A stretch of DNA of 64,000 nt, from NCBI GenBank assembly GCA_021793645.1, contig JAJYSJ010000004.1, positions 1-64,000 on the forward strand, read 5' to 3'. The position numbers and the translations under genes are program-made. Below, one piece after another: positions 45,482 to 53,985 of this stretch (the stretch's first letter is position 1; the number at the start of each line of letters is the position of its first letter). This DNA comes from Bacillota bacterium. GTDB lineage: Bacteria; Bacillota; Sulfobacillia; JAJZYS01; JAJYTV01. Below the pieces are notes generated by a model. It worked only from the letters and a program-made list of their open reading frames with translations, was not told the DNA's origin and ran no database searches.

Positions 45482-46462
45482 TTGCCGGCGATGATCGAGG
45501 TTGACCGCTTGACAAAGCACTATGGGGCGATCGAGGCAGTAAAGGCCGTCTCCTTTGCGGTGGAGGAGAGCGAAGTCTTCGCGTTCCTCGGGCCGAATGG
45601 CGCGGGCAAGAGCACGACGATCAAGATGCTCGCGACCCTGCTTGAGCCGACCTCCGGAACAGCGCGGGTCGCAGGCCATGACGTACGGCGCGAGCAGTCC
45701 AAGGTGCGCGAAGCGATTGGCGTCGTCTTCCAAGACCCGACGCTCGATGATCGGCTGACCGCACTCGAGAATCTGCAGTTCCAGGGCATGCTCTACGGCA
45801 TGCGCGCCAAGGAGGTGCAGCAGCGGAGCATGCCGCTGCTCGAACTGGTCGGACTCGCGACGCGGGCCAAGAGCCTCGTCAGGACCTACTCGGGCGGGAT
45901 GAAGCGGCGGCTGGAGCTGGTGCGCGGACTCCTGCACATGCCGAAGGTACTGTTTCTTGACGAGCCGACGGTCGGACTCGATCCGCAGTCGCGCTCCCAG
46001 ATGTGGCAGTACGTCCTGCAGCTGCGCGAGCAGGAGGGCGTCTCCGTCTTCATGACGACGCACTACATGGAGGAGGCCGAGGCCGCCGGCCGCATCGCGA
46101 TCATGGACCACGGTGAGATCGTCGCGCTCGACAGCCCGGAGGGACTCAAGCGCAAGGTGGGAGAGGAGATCATCTCGCTCGAGGCCGCTGGCTGGCCCGA
46201 CGACGCCCGATGGCAGGAGGGACTGCCCATTCGGGTGAGCGGAGAACTGCCAAACCTGCAAATCCGCTGTGCCGATGCGAGCGCCGTACTGCCGCGCATC
46301 TCCCAGGCCTTCGGCGCAAAGCTGCGCCGCGTCGAGATCCGACGGCCGACGCTCGATACAGTCTTTCTGGAGATCACCGGTCGGGAGATCCGCGACGAGG
46401 AAGTCGACTCGCGCGACGCGATGCGGGCAATGCACGCCCGCATGGGAGGTGGACACAGATGA
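45482..46462 (+). CDS. ABC transporter ATP-binding protein, DrrA-like
   Basis: The 326-residue ATPase has Walker A GPNGAGKST, the signature YSGGMKRR, Walker B VLFLDEPTVGLD, switch histidine (TTHYMEEAE) and the C-terminal TLDTVFLEITGREIRD segment of the DrrA/CcmA/NatA exporter subfamily. TTG 45482 lies 5 bases after AGGTGA; ATG 45491 is the alternative. ATGA overlap with the permease gene. Substrates of such systems are drugs, lipids or polysaccharides. Confidence 0.88.
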   Translation: MPAMIEVDRLTKHYGAIEAVKAVSFAVEESEVFAFLGPNGAGKSTTIKMLATLLEPTSGTARVAGHDVRREQSKVREAIGVVFQDPTLDDRLTALENLQFQGMLYGMRAKEVQQRSMPLLELVGLATRAKSLVRTYSGGMKRRLELVRGLLHMPKVLFLDEPTVGLDPQSRSQMWQYVLQLREQEGVSVFMTTHYMEEAEAAGRIAIMDHGEIVALDSPEGLKRKVGEEIISLEAAGWPDDARWQEGLPIRVSGELPNLQIRCADASAVLPRISQAFGAKLRRVEIRRPTLDTVFLEITGREIRDEEVDSRDAMRAMHARMGGGHR

Positions 46463-47241
46463 GGGCACTGCGTGGCGCCTACGTGATCTGGCTGCGCGAG
46501 ATCCTGCGCTTTCTGCGTGAGCCGATGCGCATCCTCGGCATGCTCGTCCAGCCGCTCCTCTACCTGCTGCTCGTCGGCAACGGCATCAGCCACGGCTTCT
46601 CCCTCAACCAGGCATCCGGCGTGAACTACCTTACGTTCATGTTCCCGGGCATCGTCGGCATGTCGACGCTGTTCACCGCCATCTTCGGTGCCGTGTCGAT
46701 CGTCTGGGACCGAGAGTTCGGGTTCCTCAAGATCGTGCTCGTCTCACCGGTGCCCCGCTGGGCGATCGCGCTCGGCAAGGCGCTCGGGGGCGCCTCGATC
46801 GCGATCGTTCAGGGCGCGTTCCTGCTGCTATTGGCGCCGCTGGTCAATGTGCACTTGAGTTTCGGCGGCTTCTTCGCCATGCTCGGCATCCTGGCGCTCG
46901 TCTCGCTCGCCCTTACAGGCCTTGGCATCCTGATCGCCTCGCGCATGTCGTCCATGCAGGGGTTCCAGGTCGTGATGAACTTCCTCGTGATGCCGCTCTT
47001 CTTTCTCAGCGGCGCGCTCTACCCGCTGCGCGGCATGCCGGCCTGGCTCAACCTGCTGATGCATATCGACCCTCTGACCTACGGCGTCGACGGACTGCGC
47101 CACATCGTCTACGCCGGCACTCCGCTGCTCCACGTCCTGACGCAGTTCTCGCTGTCGCAGGACATCATCGTCACCGCCGGCGTCGCGATCGTGCTGCTCC
47201 TTCTCTCGACTTGGGCGTTCGACGCGGCCAACGCAGCCTGA
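46459..47241 (+). CDS. ABC-2 type permease, DrrB-like
   Basis: The 260-residue protein has six helices and the ABC-2 landmarks: LREILRFLREPMRI at the N-terminus, YLTFMFPGIVGMS, SPVPRWAIALGKALGG and PLFFLSGALYPLRGMP with HIDPLTYGVDGLRH near the C-terminus. It overlaps the ATPase gene by 4 bases and completes a two-gene exporter. Confidence 0.88.
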   Translation: MRALRGAYVIWLREILRFLREPMRILGMLVQPLLYLLLVGNGISHGFSLNQASGVNYLTFMFPGIVGMSTLFTAIFGAVSIVWDREFGFLKIVLVSPVPRWAIALGKALGGASIAIVQGAFLLLLAPLVNVHLSFGGFFAMLGILALVSLALTGLGILIASRMSSMQGFQVVMNFLVMPLFFLSGALYPLRGMPAWLNLLMHIDPLTYGVDGLRHIVYAGTPLLHVLTQFSLSQDIIVTAGVAIVLLLLSTWAFDAANAA

Positions 47242-47331
47242 CATCCCTCGCGTGACCGCGTGACTGGCGTTCCATCGCCGCCAGACTGCACCTAGCAGGA
47301 ACGGCTGCCCCTCGGCGGAGTGCGTTTGGCA

Positions 47332-47354
47332 CCGATCGGAACGGCGCCGATCGG
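47332..47354. promoter_or_regulatory. Twin CCGATCGG palindromes
   Basis: CCGATCGG occurs at 47332-47339 and 47347-47354, 15 bp apart centre to centre, about 65 bp before the isochorismatase-like start. They could be a small operator or pair as one hairpin. Confidence 0.3.
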
Positions 47355-47419
47355 CATATCGCGCAAGGCAGGGCTGCATCGCGATCCGCCGAACAACTCG
47401 GCGAAAGGACGGTGTCGCG

Positions 47420-47974
47420 ATGCAGCCCGCGCTCTTGGTGATCGATGCGCAGCAGGAGTACTTCCGACCGCATGGCCGCTGGGTCGTCACTGGAGGAGAG
47501 GAGGCGCTCGCGCAGATCGAGACGCTCCTCGCCGCGTTCCGGGGCGAGGGTCTTCCTGTGTTCCACATTGTGCATGAGGCGCTCGACCCACAGAGCCCGG
47601 TGTTTCGCGCCGGATCCGAGGGCCAGAAGATGCATCCGGCACTCTCGGTGCAGCCTGGCGAGCACCTGATCAAGAAGCATTTCCCCGGATCCTTCACCGA
47701 GACGCCGCTCGCCGCCTATCTGCGCCGTGCTGGCGTCGACACGCCGTTCATCACGGGCTTCATGACGCACGTATGCTGCGACACGACGACGCGGCAAGCC
47801 GCGGAACGGGGCCTGCATCCCGTGTTCGTCTCGGACGCGACCGCCACCAGGGGCCGCCCATTCGCAGGGGAGATCGTGCCGGCGCCAGACATCCAGCGCG
47901 CTACCTGCGCGGCGATGGGGGACTTTGCGGAGGTGCTTGCGACACAGGATGCGATCCTGCGCCTGCGCAGCTAG
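47420..47974 (+). CDS. Isochorismatase-like cysteine hydrolase
   Basis: The 184-residue protein has Asp9 in LVIDAQQEYF, Lys in LIKKHFPGSF near residue 92 and cysteines 119-120 in ITGFMTHVCCDTTTRQA, the D-K-C triad of the isochorismatase/nicotinamidase superfamily. The exact substrate is not set by these motifs. AAAGGA lies upstream of the ATG. The gene is alone on its strand after the ABC exporter. Confidence 0.83.
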   Translation: MQPALLVIDAQQEYFRPHGRWVVTGGEEALAQIETLLAAFRGEGLPVFHIVHEALDPQSPVFRAGSEGQKMHPALSVQPGEHLIKKHFPGSFTETPLAAYLRRAGVDTPFITGFMTHVCCDTTTRQAAERGLHPVFVSDATATRGRPFAGEIVPAPDIQRATCAAMGDFAEVLATQDAILRLRS

Positions 47975-48120
47975 CGGCCCAGGGAGCCCCCCTGAAGTCC
48001 AGGGGCATGTCGGCTCGCAGCGTCGTCGCGTTCCCGCACACCGCACAGCGAGCGGCGTCTGGTGAGCGGGGCGCGGGTTGGCGCATCACCCGCTGCGAGC
48101 GCCACGTCCGCGGAGCGGGA

Positions 48121-50256
48121 CTAGGGCCCCTTTGCGGGGAGCACCCAGACGCCGCGGCCGTAGGTGGCTGCGACAATGCCACCGCGCGGCGTCGGTGTGA
48201 GCCCTGTTACCTCGACGTTCGGCAGTTTCCGGCCGAGGGGCCTCCAGTCTGCGCCAGAGCCAGGACTGTAGTACACGCCTCGCCCGAGCGCGGCATAGAG
48301 GCCCTTCGGGCTTGCGAGAACGTCGTTCACGGCGAACGAAGGAAGGTTTCCTGAGATGTCGACCCAAGACGGCCAGGAGCTGTTTGCCGCGGGCGTCTCA
48401 AGCAGGAACGGGCAATCCGGCAGCGACTGCGGGTAGGAGTAGGCGAGCGCGACGAACACCCGGTATGGGTCCAGGGGAGCGACGCTGAGGCCGGTGATGT
48501 ACAGGTCCGGTTCCGCACCGGGCCCGGGCGGACAGTCCGTCGGCCAGGCTGTCGGGCCGATGTCCTGCCAAGAGCGCCCGCCGTTCTGCGACATCTCCAG
48601 GAGGCCATTCTGCCAGCCCGCGTACATCACCTTTGGATCTGACGGTGCGACGGCGATCGCGGTCAAGGGGCCCATTCCCTTCAGGTGGGTCAGCCGCACC
48701 CACTTGCGTCCGCCGTTCGCCGACTGCCAGAGGTTACCGTCCCCGAGAAGGACATCGCCAGGGGCGATCGGGTCCATGGCGATCGGTCCCGCAATCTGGC
48801 CGGGCACGGACGGTATGTGCCAATCGACGCCCCGGTCGGTCGAGCGCTGCAGTTGGCCATCCACCTCTCCAAGCAGTGCGCCGCCCTTGCCTGGCAGGAT
48901 CAGATTGAAGGCGCCGTCTCCATCGATCAGCGAGGTCCAACGCCCTGTCGTCCAGTGGAAAAGCGCCGTCCCGTTGTCCTGGAACCCGGCGAGGATGCGC
49001 CTGCCATGTGGCGATACGGAGACTCCCTGATAGACCTGGGTGATCGAGAGATTCGTGTTGAGATCGAGAAGTTTGCCGCTCGGCTCCAGCGCGTAGACGC
49101 CGCCGTCGTTGCCGATGTAGAGATTGCCATGCGAGAAGACGAGCGCGTGCTGGTCGGTGTGCAGGTAGAAGTGGTTGGTGAGATCGGTCCACGTTGCGCC
49201 TCCGTTTGCGGTGGCGAGCAGGTCAACTCCGCCCGCGAACACGATGTTCGGATTACTCGGCGAAACGGCGAGGACGTTGTCGTAGTCTCCCTGGGCAGCC
49301 ACGGGCGTGCCGTGTTCGCGAAAGTAGTCGGGAACCTTGAGCTTCGTCCAGTGCAGACCCGCGTCGTGGGTCACGTACAGGCCAAGCAGGCAGTCCTGGC
49401 ACTTGCGCCGAAGGCCGGCGTAGGCCGCGTAGATCGTTGCGGGACTGCTAGGCGCAACCGCAATTGCGATACGCCCGATGATTGCGCGCTGATCCGGCAG
49501 GCCGCCTTGCAGGCGCTGCCACGTGCGCCCTCCGTTCACCGACTTCTCCACACCGACGCCCATCACGCCTGCCAGGAGCGCCTGTGGCTGGCCGGGCTCG
49601 ATGACGAGGTCTGTCGTCGGGTCGTGCAACACGGTGTGCCAGTGCAAACCGCCGTCGTCGGACCGTACGACGCCGAGGTCGCCGGCGACGTAGAGCCGCC
49701 CCGCATGCTGGGGGTCGGCGACGACGCTGGAAAGGTAGTGGCCGAAGAAAGTGCGGCGGCCGAGAACTTGCCAGGTCGCTCCCGCATTCGTCGAGCGCAG
49801 GACCCCAACGCTGTAGAAGCAGTCGCCGCAGTCGTCGTTCTCGCCGGTCGCGGCATAGATGACGTTCGAATTGTGCGGATCGAGCGCCAGTGCTCCGATC
49901 GCAAGGTCGGGCTGGTTGTCTGTCAGCGGGCGCCAGCTCTGGCCGCCTGTCTTGGATGCCCAGACACCGCCGCTCGCGGAGCCGGCATAGATCGTTCCAC
50001 CGGGTGCGACCACCATGCTGGTGACGCGTCCGCTCTCGTTTCCCGCGAAGGGATCGCCGCGCACCGGCGCCGGCCCGATCGGCTGCCAGATCCCGCTCGA
50101 GGCCAGAGGGTGCTGGTTCGGAGTTCCTAGGGTGGCAGCCGAGAACGCGAGCGCTGCCGCGCCGACTGCGGCCAGTGCAAGGAGCGGGCGCAGCCATGGC
50201 CGATGCAGAAGACCGCCCCTTCCTCGCGAGCCTTGGTACTTCGCGATTCGCTTCAC
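48121..50256 (-). CDS. Secreted beta-propeller protein with ten Asp-box (BNR) repeats
   Basis: The 711-residue protein has an N-terminal signal or anchor helix (about 20-42) and then repeated Asp-box turns: SKTGGQSW, STNAGATW, SDDGGLHW, SVNGGRTW, THDAGLHW, TANGGATW, STDRGVDW, SANGGRKW, SQNGGRSW and SGADW. Such repeats build sialidase/sortilin-type propellers, but the sialidase catalytic arginines cannot be identified. GTG 50256 follows GGAACGGGG; upstream frame is unlikely coding. Several CxxC pairs (NDDCGDC, KCQDC) may form disulfides. Function unknown. Confidence 0.75.
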   Translation of the reverse strand: MKRIAKYQGSRGRGGLLHRPWLRPLLALAAVGAAALAFSAATLGTPNQHPLASSGIWQPIGPAPVRGDPFAGNESGRVTSMVVAPGGTIYAGSASGGVWASKTGGQSWRPLTDNQPDLAIGALALDPHNSNVIYAATGENDDCGDCFYSVGVLRSTNAGATWQVLGRRTFFGHYLSSVVADPQHAGRLYVAGDLGVVRSDDGGLHWHTVLHDPTTDLVIEPGQPQALLAGVMGVGVEKSVNGGRTWQRLQGGLPDQRAIIGRIAIAVAPSSPATIYAAYAGLRRKCQDCLLGLYVTHDAGLHWTKLKVPDYFREHGTPVAAQGDYDNVLAVSPSNPNIVFAGGVDLLATANGGATWTDLTNHFYLHTDQHALVFSHGNLYIGNDGGVYALEPSGKLLDLNTNLSITQVYQGVSVSPHGRRILAGFQDNGTALFHWTTGRWTSLIDGDGAFNLILPGKGGALLGEVDGQLQRSTDRGVDWHIPSVPGQIAGPIAMDPIAPGDVLLGDGNLWQSANGGRKWVRLTHLKGMGPLTAIAVAPSDPKVMYAGWQNGLLEMSQNGGRSWQDIGPTAWPTDCPPGPGAEPDLYITGLSVAPLDPYRVFVALAYSYPQSLPDCPFLLETPAANSSWPSWVDISGNLPSFAVNDVLASPKGLYAALGRGVYYSPGSGADWRPLGRKLPNVEVTGLTPTPRGGIVAATYGRGVWVLPAKGP

Positions 50257-50342
50257 AAAAGCCCCGTTCCTGCGATCCCATCCGGGTTCGGGCGCGGGGC
50301 AGCAGCTGGCGCAGTGGTGGGTGGGCCTGAGGCCCGCTCGCG

Positions 50343-50690
50343 TTGCTGACGCGGGCCGGCATCGAGGCGGTGCGCGAGAAGGCCCTGCGTCAGACGTCGC
50401 TCCTGATCGAGATGAGCGAGGACCTGCTGGCGCCCCTTGGGTTCCAGGTCGGGACACCGCGCAAGCCGTCCGAGCGTGGTGGCCACGTGGCGCTCGAGCA
50501 CCCGGAAGCCACCCGCATTGCCCGTGCCCTGAAGGAGCGCGGCGTCATCCCGGACTACCGTCCGCCGGACGTTGTTCGGCTCGGTCCAAACCCGCTCTAC
50601 ACATCGTTCGCCGAAGTGGCGCAGTCTGTGATCCGGCTGCATGAGATCGTCGATTCCGGCCTGCACCTGCGCCAGCAGGCGAAGAGATCG
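50343..50690 (+). pseudogene. kynU: Kynureninase 3' remnant
   Basis: The frame from 50343 reads AGIEAVREKALRQTSLLIEM, then DLLAPLGFQVGTPRKP, RGGHVALEHPEA, RALKERGVIPDYR and PPDVVRLGPNPLYTSF, matching only the last third of kynureninase. The N-terminal two thirds with the PLP lysine are absent, and the frame runs on through the terminator hairpin, so the natural stop is lost. No other kyn gene is in the window. Confidence 0.8.
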
Positions 50691-50700
50691 CCTGAAACGA

Positions 50701-50730
50701 GCAAGGCCGGCCTGTGCAGGCCGGCCTTGC
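50701..50730. terminator. Terminator hairpin
   Basis: GCAAGGCCGGCC/GGCCGGCCTTGC, a perfect 12-bp stem with a 6-nt loop. It probably ends the DUF981 gene on the minus strand and perhaps once served kynU. The T-tract is weak in both directions. Confidence 0.65.
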
Positions 50731-50791
50731 GTTGGGGACTCGGGGTGGTGTGCGCCGCGGTCCAAACCGCCCGCTCGCCCCCAGATGCTGC

Positions 50792-51352
50792 TTACTTCGG
50801 GGCGTACTTGGCGAACGAGGCCAGGTGGCTCCAGAAGGCGCCGTAGCCCATGTAGCAGAAGATCACGGCTGCGACGATCAGTACGAGGGCCGCGAGGTAC
50901 ACGATGGTTTTTTGGTTCTTGTAGCCGATCGCAGGCAGGGTGAGCATGCCGCCAAGGCCTGCGAGGATGTAGCCGGTGCCCGAGAGGCCAGGCTCGCTGG
51001 TCATGCCCATGTTCATCATGCGGAGGCCGACGACGATCGGAACGATGCCGGCGAAGAAGCCGATGATCGCGGGTCCGAGCAGGTCCTGCTTCATCAGGAG
51101 GAGAATGCCGGCGACGCTGTAGATCGTGGCGAACAGCAGTGCGGGCTCGCCGAAGGCGATGTTGTAGCTGCTCGGCAGGATCCAGTGCAGGTCGATGTTG
51201 AGCGCCAGGAAGAAGAGCACGAGGCCGATGATCAAGAAGGCGCCGCCCCAGGTCGGACGCTTGCTCTCGTCCGGCGCGAAGAACAGGTAGAATGCGAGAA
51301 GTGCGAGGCCGACACCGACGCTGACCAGCATGACGGCAAGGTAGTCGATCAT
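50792..51352 (-). CDS. DUF981-family membrane protein
   Basis: The 186-residue protein has six or seven hydrophobic helices. It contains MIDYLAVMLVSVGVGLALLA, LHWILPSSYNIAFGEPALLF and GLRMMNMGMTSEPGLSGTGY, patterns I associate with DUF981 proteins of archaea and Firmicutes. The function is unknown. ATG 51352 is 11 bases after GGGAGG. Confidence 0.7.
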   Translation of the reverse strand: MIDYLAVMLVSVGVGLALLAFYLFFAPDESKRPTWGGAFLIIGLVLFFLALNIDLHWILPSSYNIAFGEPALLFATIYSVAGILLLMKQDLLGPAIIGFFAGIVPIVVGLRMMNMGMTSEPGLSGTGYILAGLGGMLTLPAIGYKNQKTIVYLAALVLIVAAVIFCYMGYGAFWSHLASFAKYAPK

Positions 51353-51902
51353 AATCCACTGAGCCTCCCTATTTGGCAGACTCGCGTGCCGCGGCGCGGG
51401 CGCGTGTTGCGTTCTGGACGTCCCCAGAACCTTCTGCCGCAACCAATATCGCTCGCCACGGCTTGTGAAGAAACGAGCAAGCAGTCCCAAACTCGGCGGT
51501 GCGTTCGGTGCGCCGCACAGGGGCCGATCGACGCTGCACGTCCATTGGGTGCTCGCGATTCGGCTGGCGACGCGGTCCGAGTGCCGAGTGCACAGGGCCG
51601 TACTCTGTACCTATTGGTGCCCATCTGGGCGACTGCAGCGCGCCGCTCGGATCGACTGCGTGTCCAGCGCGGATAGTGACGAATGCGACCTGAGCACAGT
51701 GCGGTACAAAGGGATGCTGCTTCGTTCGCATGCTCTTTTGCACAAGTGCGCTTTGAGGACGCGGAAGATCTTGCGCCCATGCGATCGAAGATCCCGCGAT
51801 GGCGGGCGGACCATGCGTGGGCGACGTTCGGCAGGGTCATCGGCAGTGCGGAAGGAGTTGCGATGCCCGATCGGAAAACAAGCCCTCGGGGGGTGGCGAA
51901 TC
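51353..51902. other. Intergenic region without recognised gene
   Basis: This 550-bp gap between divergent genes has open frames in several directions, but none shows a ribosome binding site with a recognisable protein. Codon content is ordinary GC-rich background. Apart from the lipoprotein ribosome binding site GGGGGGTGG near 51889 I see nothing specific. Confidence 0.4.
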
Positions 51903-52484
51903 TTGTCGAAGACGCGTCTGCTTCCGCTCGCGGCCGCGATCGCAATCGGGGTTTCACTTGCGGGGTGCGGTGCACAGACCAAGGCTCCGAAGGCGGTCAA
52001 ACAGCCTGCACATCATGCGCAGGCGCCGAAGAAGCAGCCTGCCGCATCTCCCACTCCGCCCAGTTCGAGCAGCGGAACACAAAGTACGGGCAGCGGCGCC
52101 AGCTCCGCGACCGGCACAAGTCCCGCCGGTACCTCGGCGACCCTCAGTTACACGCTCGCACCGCCCAGCAAGGGCACGGGTGGGGTGATGGCACAGCTGA
52201 CCGTTGCAGGGCTGCCTCAGGGGTGGTCCCTGCAGTCGCTGCAGGCTTGGTCGTCGGCCGGCGAGATGTCTTTTGAAACGCCATCTGAGGCGATGACGAG
52301 CGTATTCGGCCAGTCGCAGGGCGGCTTCTCGATGGGTTCGGACGGGGAGATCACCAGCTACTTCTTCCCGAACCCACCGGGCAAGTGGGCGCAGACGACA
52401 GTGCACTTCACCTTCGTCTACCAGACGCCATCGGGCGGAACGGCGTCCCTCACGAGCGCCAGTTTCCCGTTCCCGAAGGAATAG
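51903..52484 (+). CDS. Putative lipoprotein
   Basis: The 193-residue protein has a lipobox (GVSLAGC, Cys22), a Ser/Thr/Pro/Gln-rich linker of about 60 residues and a C-terminal domain (about 95-190) with LTVAGLPQGWSLQSLQAW and TTVHFTFVYQTPSGG, suggesting a beta-sandwich. I do not recognise the family. TTG 51903 follows GGGGGGTGG. It is convergent with the Nramp-like gene, 12 bases apart. Confidence 0.65.
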   Translation: MSKTRLLPLAAAIAIGVSLAGCGAQTKAPKAVKQPAHHAQAPKKQPAASPTPPSSSSGTQSTGSGASSATGTSPAGTSATLSYTLAPPSKGTGGVMAQLTVAGLPQGWSLQSLQAWSSAGEMSFETPSEAMTSVFGQSQGGFSMGSDGEITSYFFPNPPGKWAQTTVHFTFVYQTPSGGTASLTSASFPFPKE

Positions 52485-52496
52485 CGAGACTGCTGG

Positions 52497-53747
52497 CTAG
52501 GCGATCACCCGCACCGCAGTGAACAGGCCGAACCCGATCACCACGGCCACCGATGCCCACACGACGATGCGATACAGGCCACGCATGCGCGCCTCGGCAG
52601 GCAGCGCCCGGGCCTCCAGTGCGACCAAAAACCCGAGCACCACTGGCAGGAGGATCGCGTTCATCACCTCGACGTCAATCGTCAGGCGGACGAGTGGCGC
52701 CCCGGAGAGGACCGCGGCAGCGCCCAGTGCGAGCGCGCCCGCATAGGCGAGGTAGAAGAGCTTGGCCTCGCGCGGGCTGCTGTTCAGGCTGTGGGGCTTG
52801 CCGAGCGCCTCGCCGAGGCCGAACGCACCCGCCAGCGAGACGACGAGCGCCGCCACCAGCGACGCGCCGAGGATGCCGAGTCCAAAGGCGAGCTTCGCGC
52901 CGAGGTAGCCGAGGAACGGCTCCAGGGCGCGAGAAATCTCCGGGATAGCAGTGAGGCTTTGCGGGTGGTTTGCGCGCCCAATCGTCGCTGCGACCGCGAC
53001 GACCACGCAGATCATCACGACTTGCGTCGCGGCTGCGCCGAGCAGCGTATCTAGCCGCGCAGCGCGCAGCTGATGCGGAGCGAGACCCTTGTCGATCACG
53101 GCGCCCTGCTGGTAGAAGACCATCCAGGGCATGATGACTGCGCCGATGTTGGCGGCTAGCAGGAAGAGGTAGCCACCGTCCCCAAGGGGCATGCTGGTGA
53201 GCCCGTTCATGAGCTGGGACGCCTGGGGATGCGCCAGCAGGGCCGCGGGCAGGAAAAAGAGTTCGAACAGCCCCAGTGCGATGCCGACCCGCTCTACCTT
53301 GCGGTAGCTGCCGCTCAGGCCCAGGCCGATCAGGAGTGCCGCCGCTGCGATCACGGCGAGCGGGGCGGACACGCCAAACAGCTGAGCTACGCCGGCGATG
53401 CCCGCGAACTCGGTGATGATCGCGCCGAGCGAGGCGACGAACAGCGTGCCGACGGAGATCATTGCCCAAGATCTGCCGAACGTATCGCGGATCAGTTCGC
53501 CGTGTCCCTTGCCGGTAAGCACGCCGAGCCGTACTGTCATTTCCTGCACGAAGAAGAGAATGGGGATCAGCAAAATCTGGGGCAGGACCATGCGATAGCC
53601 CCACTGCGCGCCGGACTGGGCTGCAGTGATGATGCTTCCGGCATCCGTGTCGGCAAGCATCACCATCAGACCTGGTCCGAGTACTGCCGTCCATCGCGCG
53701 ATGCGGCGCCACAGCAAGGGGCGCATCGCCGAGAAGTCCGCGTCCAC
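52497..53747 (-). CDS. Divergent Nramp-family transporter
   Basis: The 416-residue protein has 11 helices and the Nramp layout, but helix 1 reads ADTDAGSIITAAQSG where MntH has DPGN, and helix 6 reads AVIMPWMVFYQQGA where MntH has ATIMPH. The metal-site Asp, Ala and Met are kept, while Asn becomes Ser and the helix-6 His becomes Trp. A different ion preference or coupling is likely; magnesium-type Nramp relatives are one possibility. GTG 53747 follows GGGGGAG. The gap 53748-53985 upstream has no gene. Confidence 0.83.
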   Translation of the reverse strand: MDADFSAMRPLLWRRIARWTAVLGPGLMVMLADTDAGSIITAAQSGAQWGYRMVLPQILLIPILFFVQEMTVRLGVLTGKGHGELIRDTFGRSWAMISVGTLFVASLGAIITEFAGIAGVAQLFGVSAPLAVIAAAALLIGLGLSGSYRKVERVGIALGLFELFFLPAALLAHPQASQLMNGLTSMPLGDGGYLFLLAANIGAVIMPWMVFYQQGAVIDKGLAPHQLRAARLDTLLGAAATQVVMICVVVAVAATIGRANHPQSLTAIPEISRALEPFLGYLGAKLAFGLGILGASLVAALVVSLAGAFGLGEALGKPHSLNSSPREAKLFYLAYAGALALGAAAVLSGAPLVRLTIDVEVMNAILLPVVLGFLVALEARALPAEARMRGLYRIVVWASVAVVIGFGLFTAVRVIA

Positions 53748-53985
53748 CGTGTCTCCCCCAGCCGGGCCGTACGCCTGATTTTCCCCCAGCATGCCCGATG
53801 GGTTGGCATTGCACTCTGGGAGGGCTCGCGTTCTGTCTACTGCCGAACGAAAGGCTACGCCTATGCTGGGAATTGTCATGAGCAGGGTCAAGGCCCATCC
53901 GGACATGGCGCACGCGTCCGAACGCCTGAACCATCATCTGGCCCGCGCCGCCAGGCCCGATCGTGCGGCGTTGGCTCGGGGAGGG

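Noticed and set aside
47901-48182. Minus-strand frame with a CAVCGN zinc-knuckle-like motif
   Set aside because: It has only one CxxC, overlaps the isochorismatase gene antisense and has no good start signal; probably GC-rich shadow coding.
50343-50846. Reading the kynureninase-like frame as a complete 167-residue gene
   Set aside because: The last 50 residues come from reading through the terminator hairpin and into DNA antisense to the DUF981 gene, and the PLP domain is missing.
51349-51975. Overlapping open frames on both strands upstream of the lipoprotein
   Set aside because: None has a recognisable domain or start signal; only the lipoprotein frame from 51903 shows a signal peptide.
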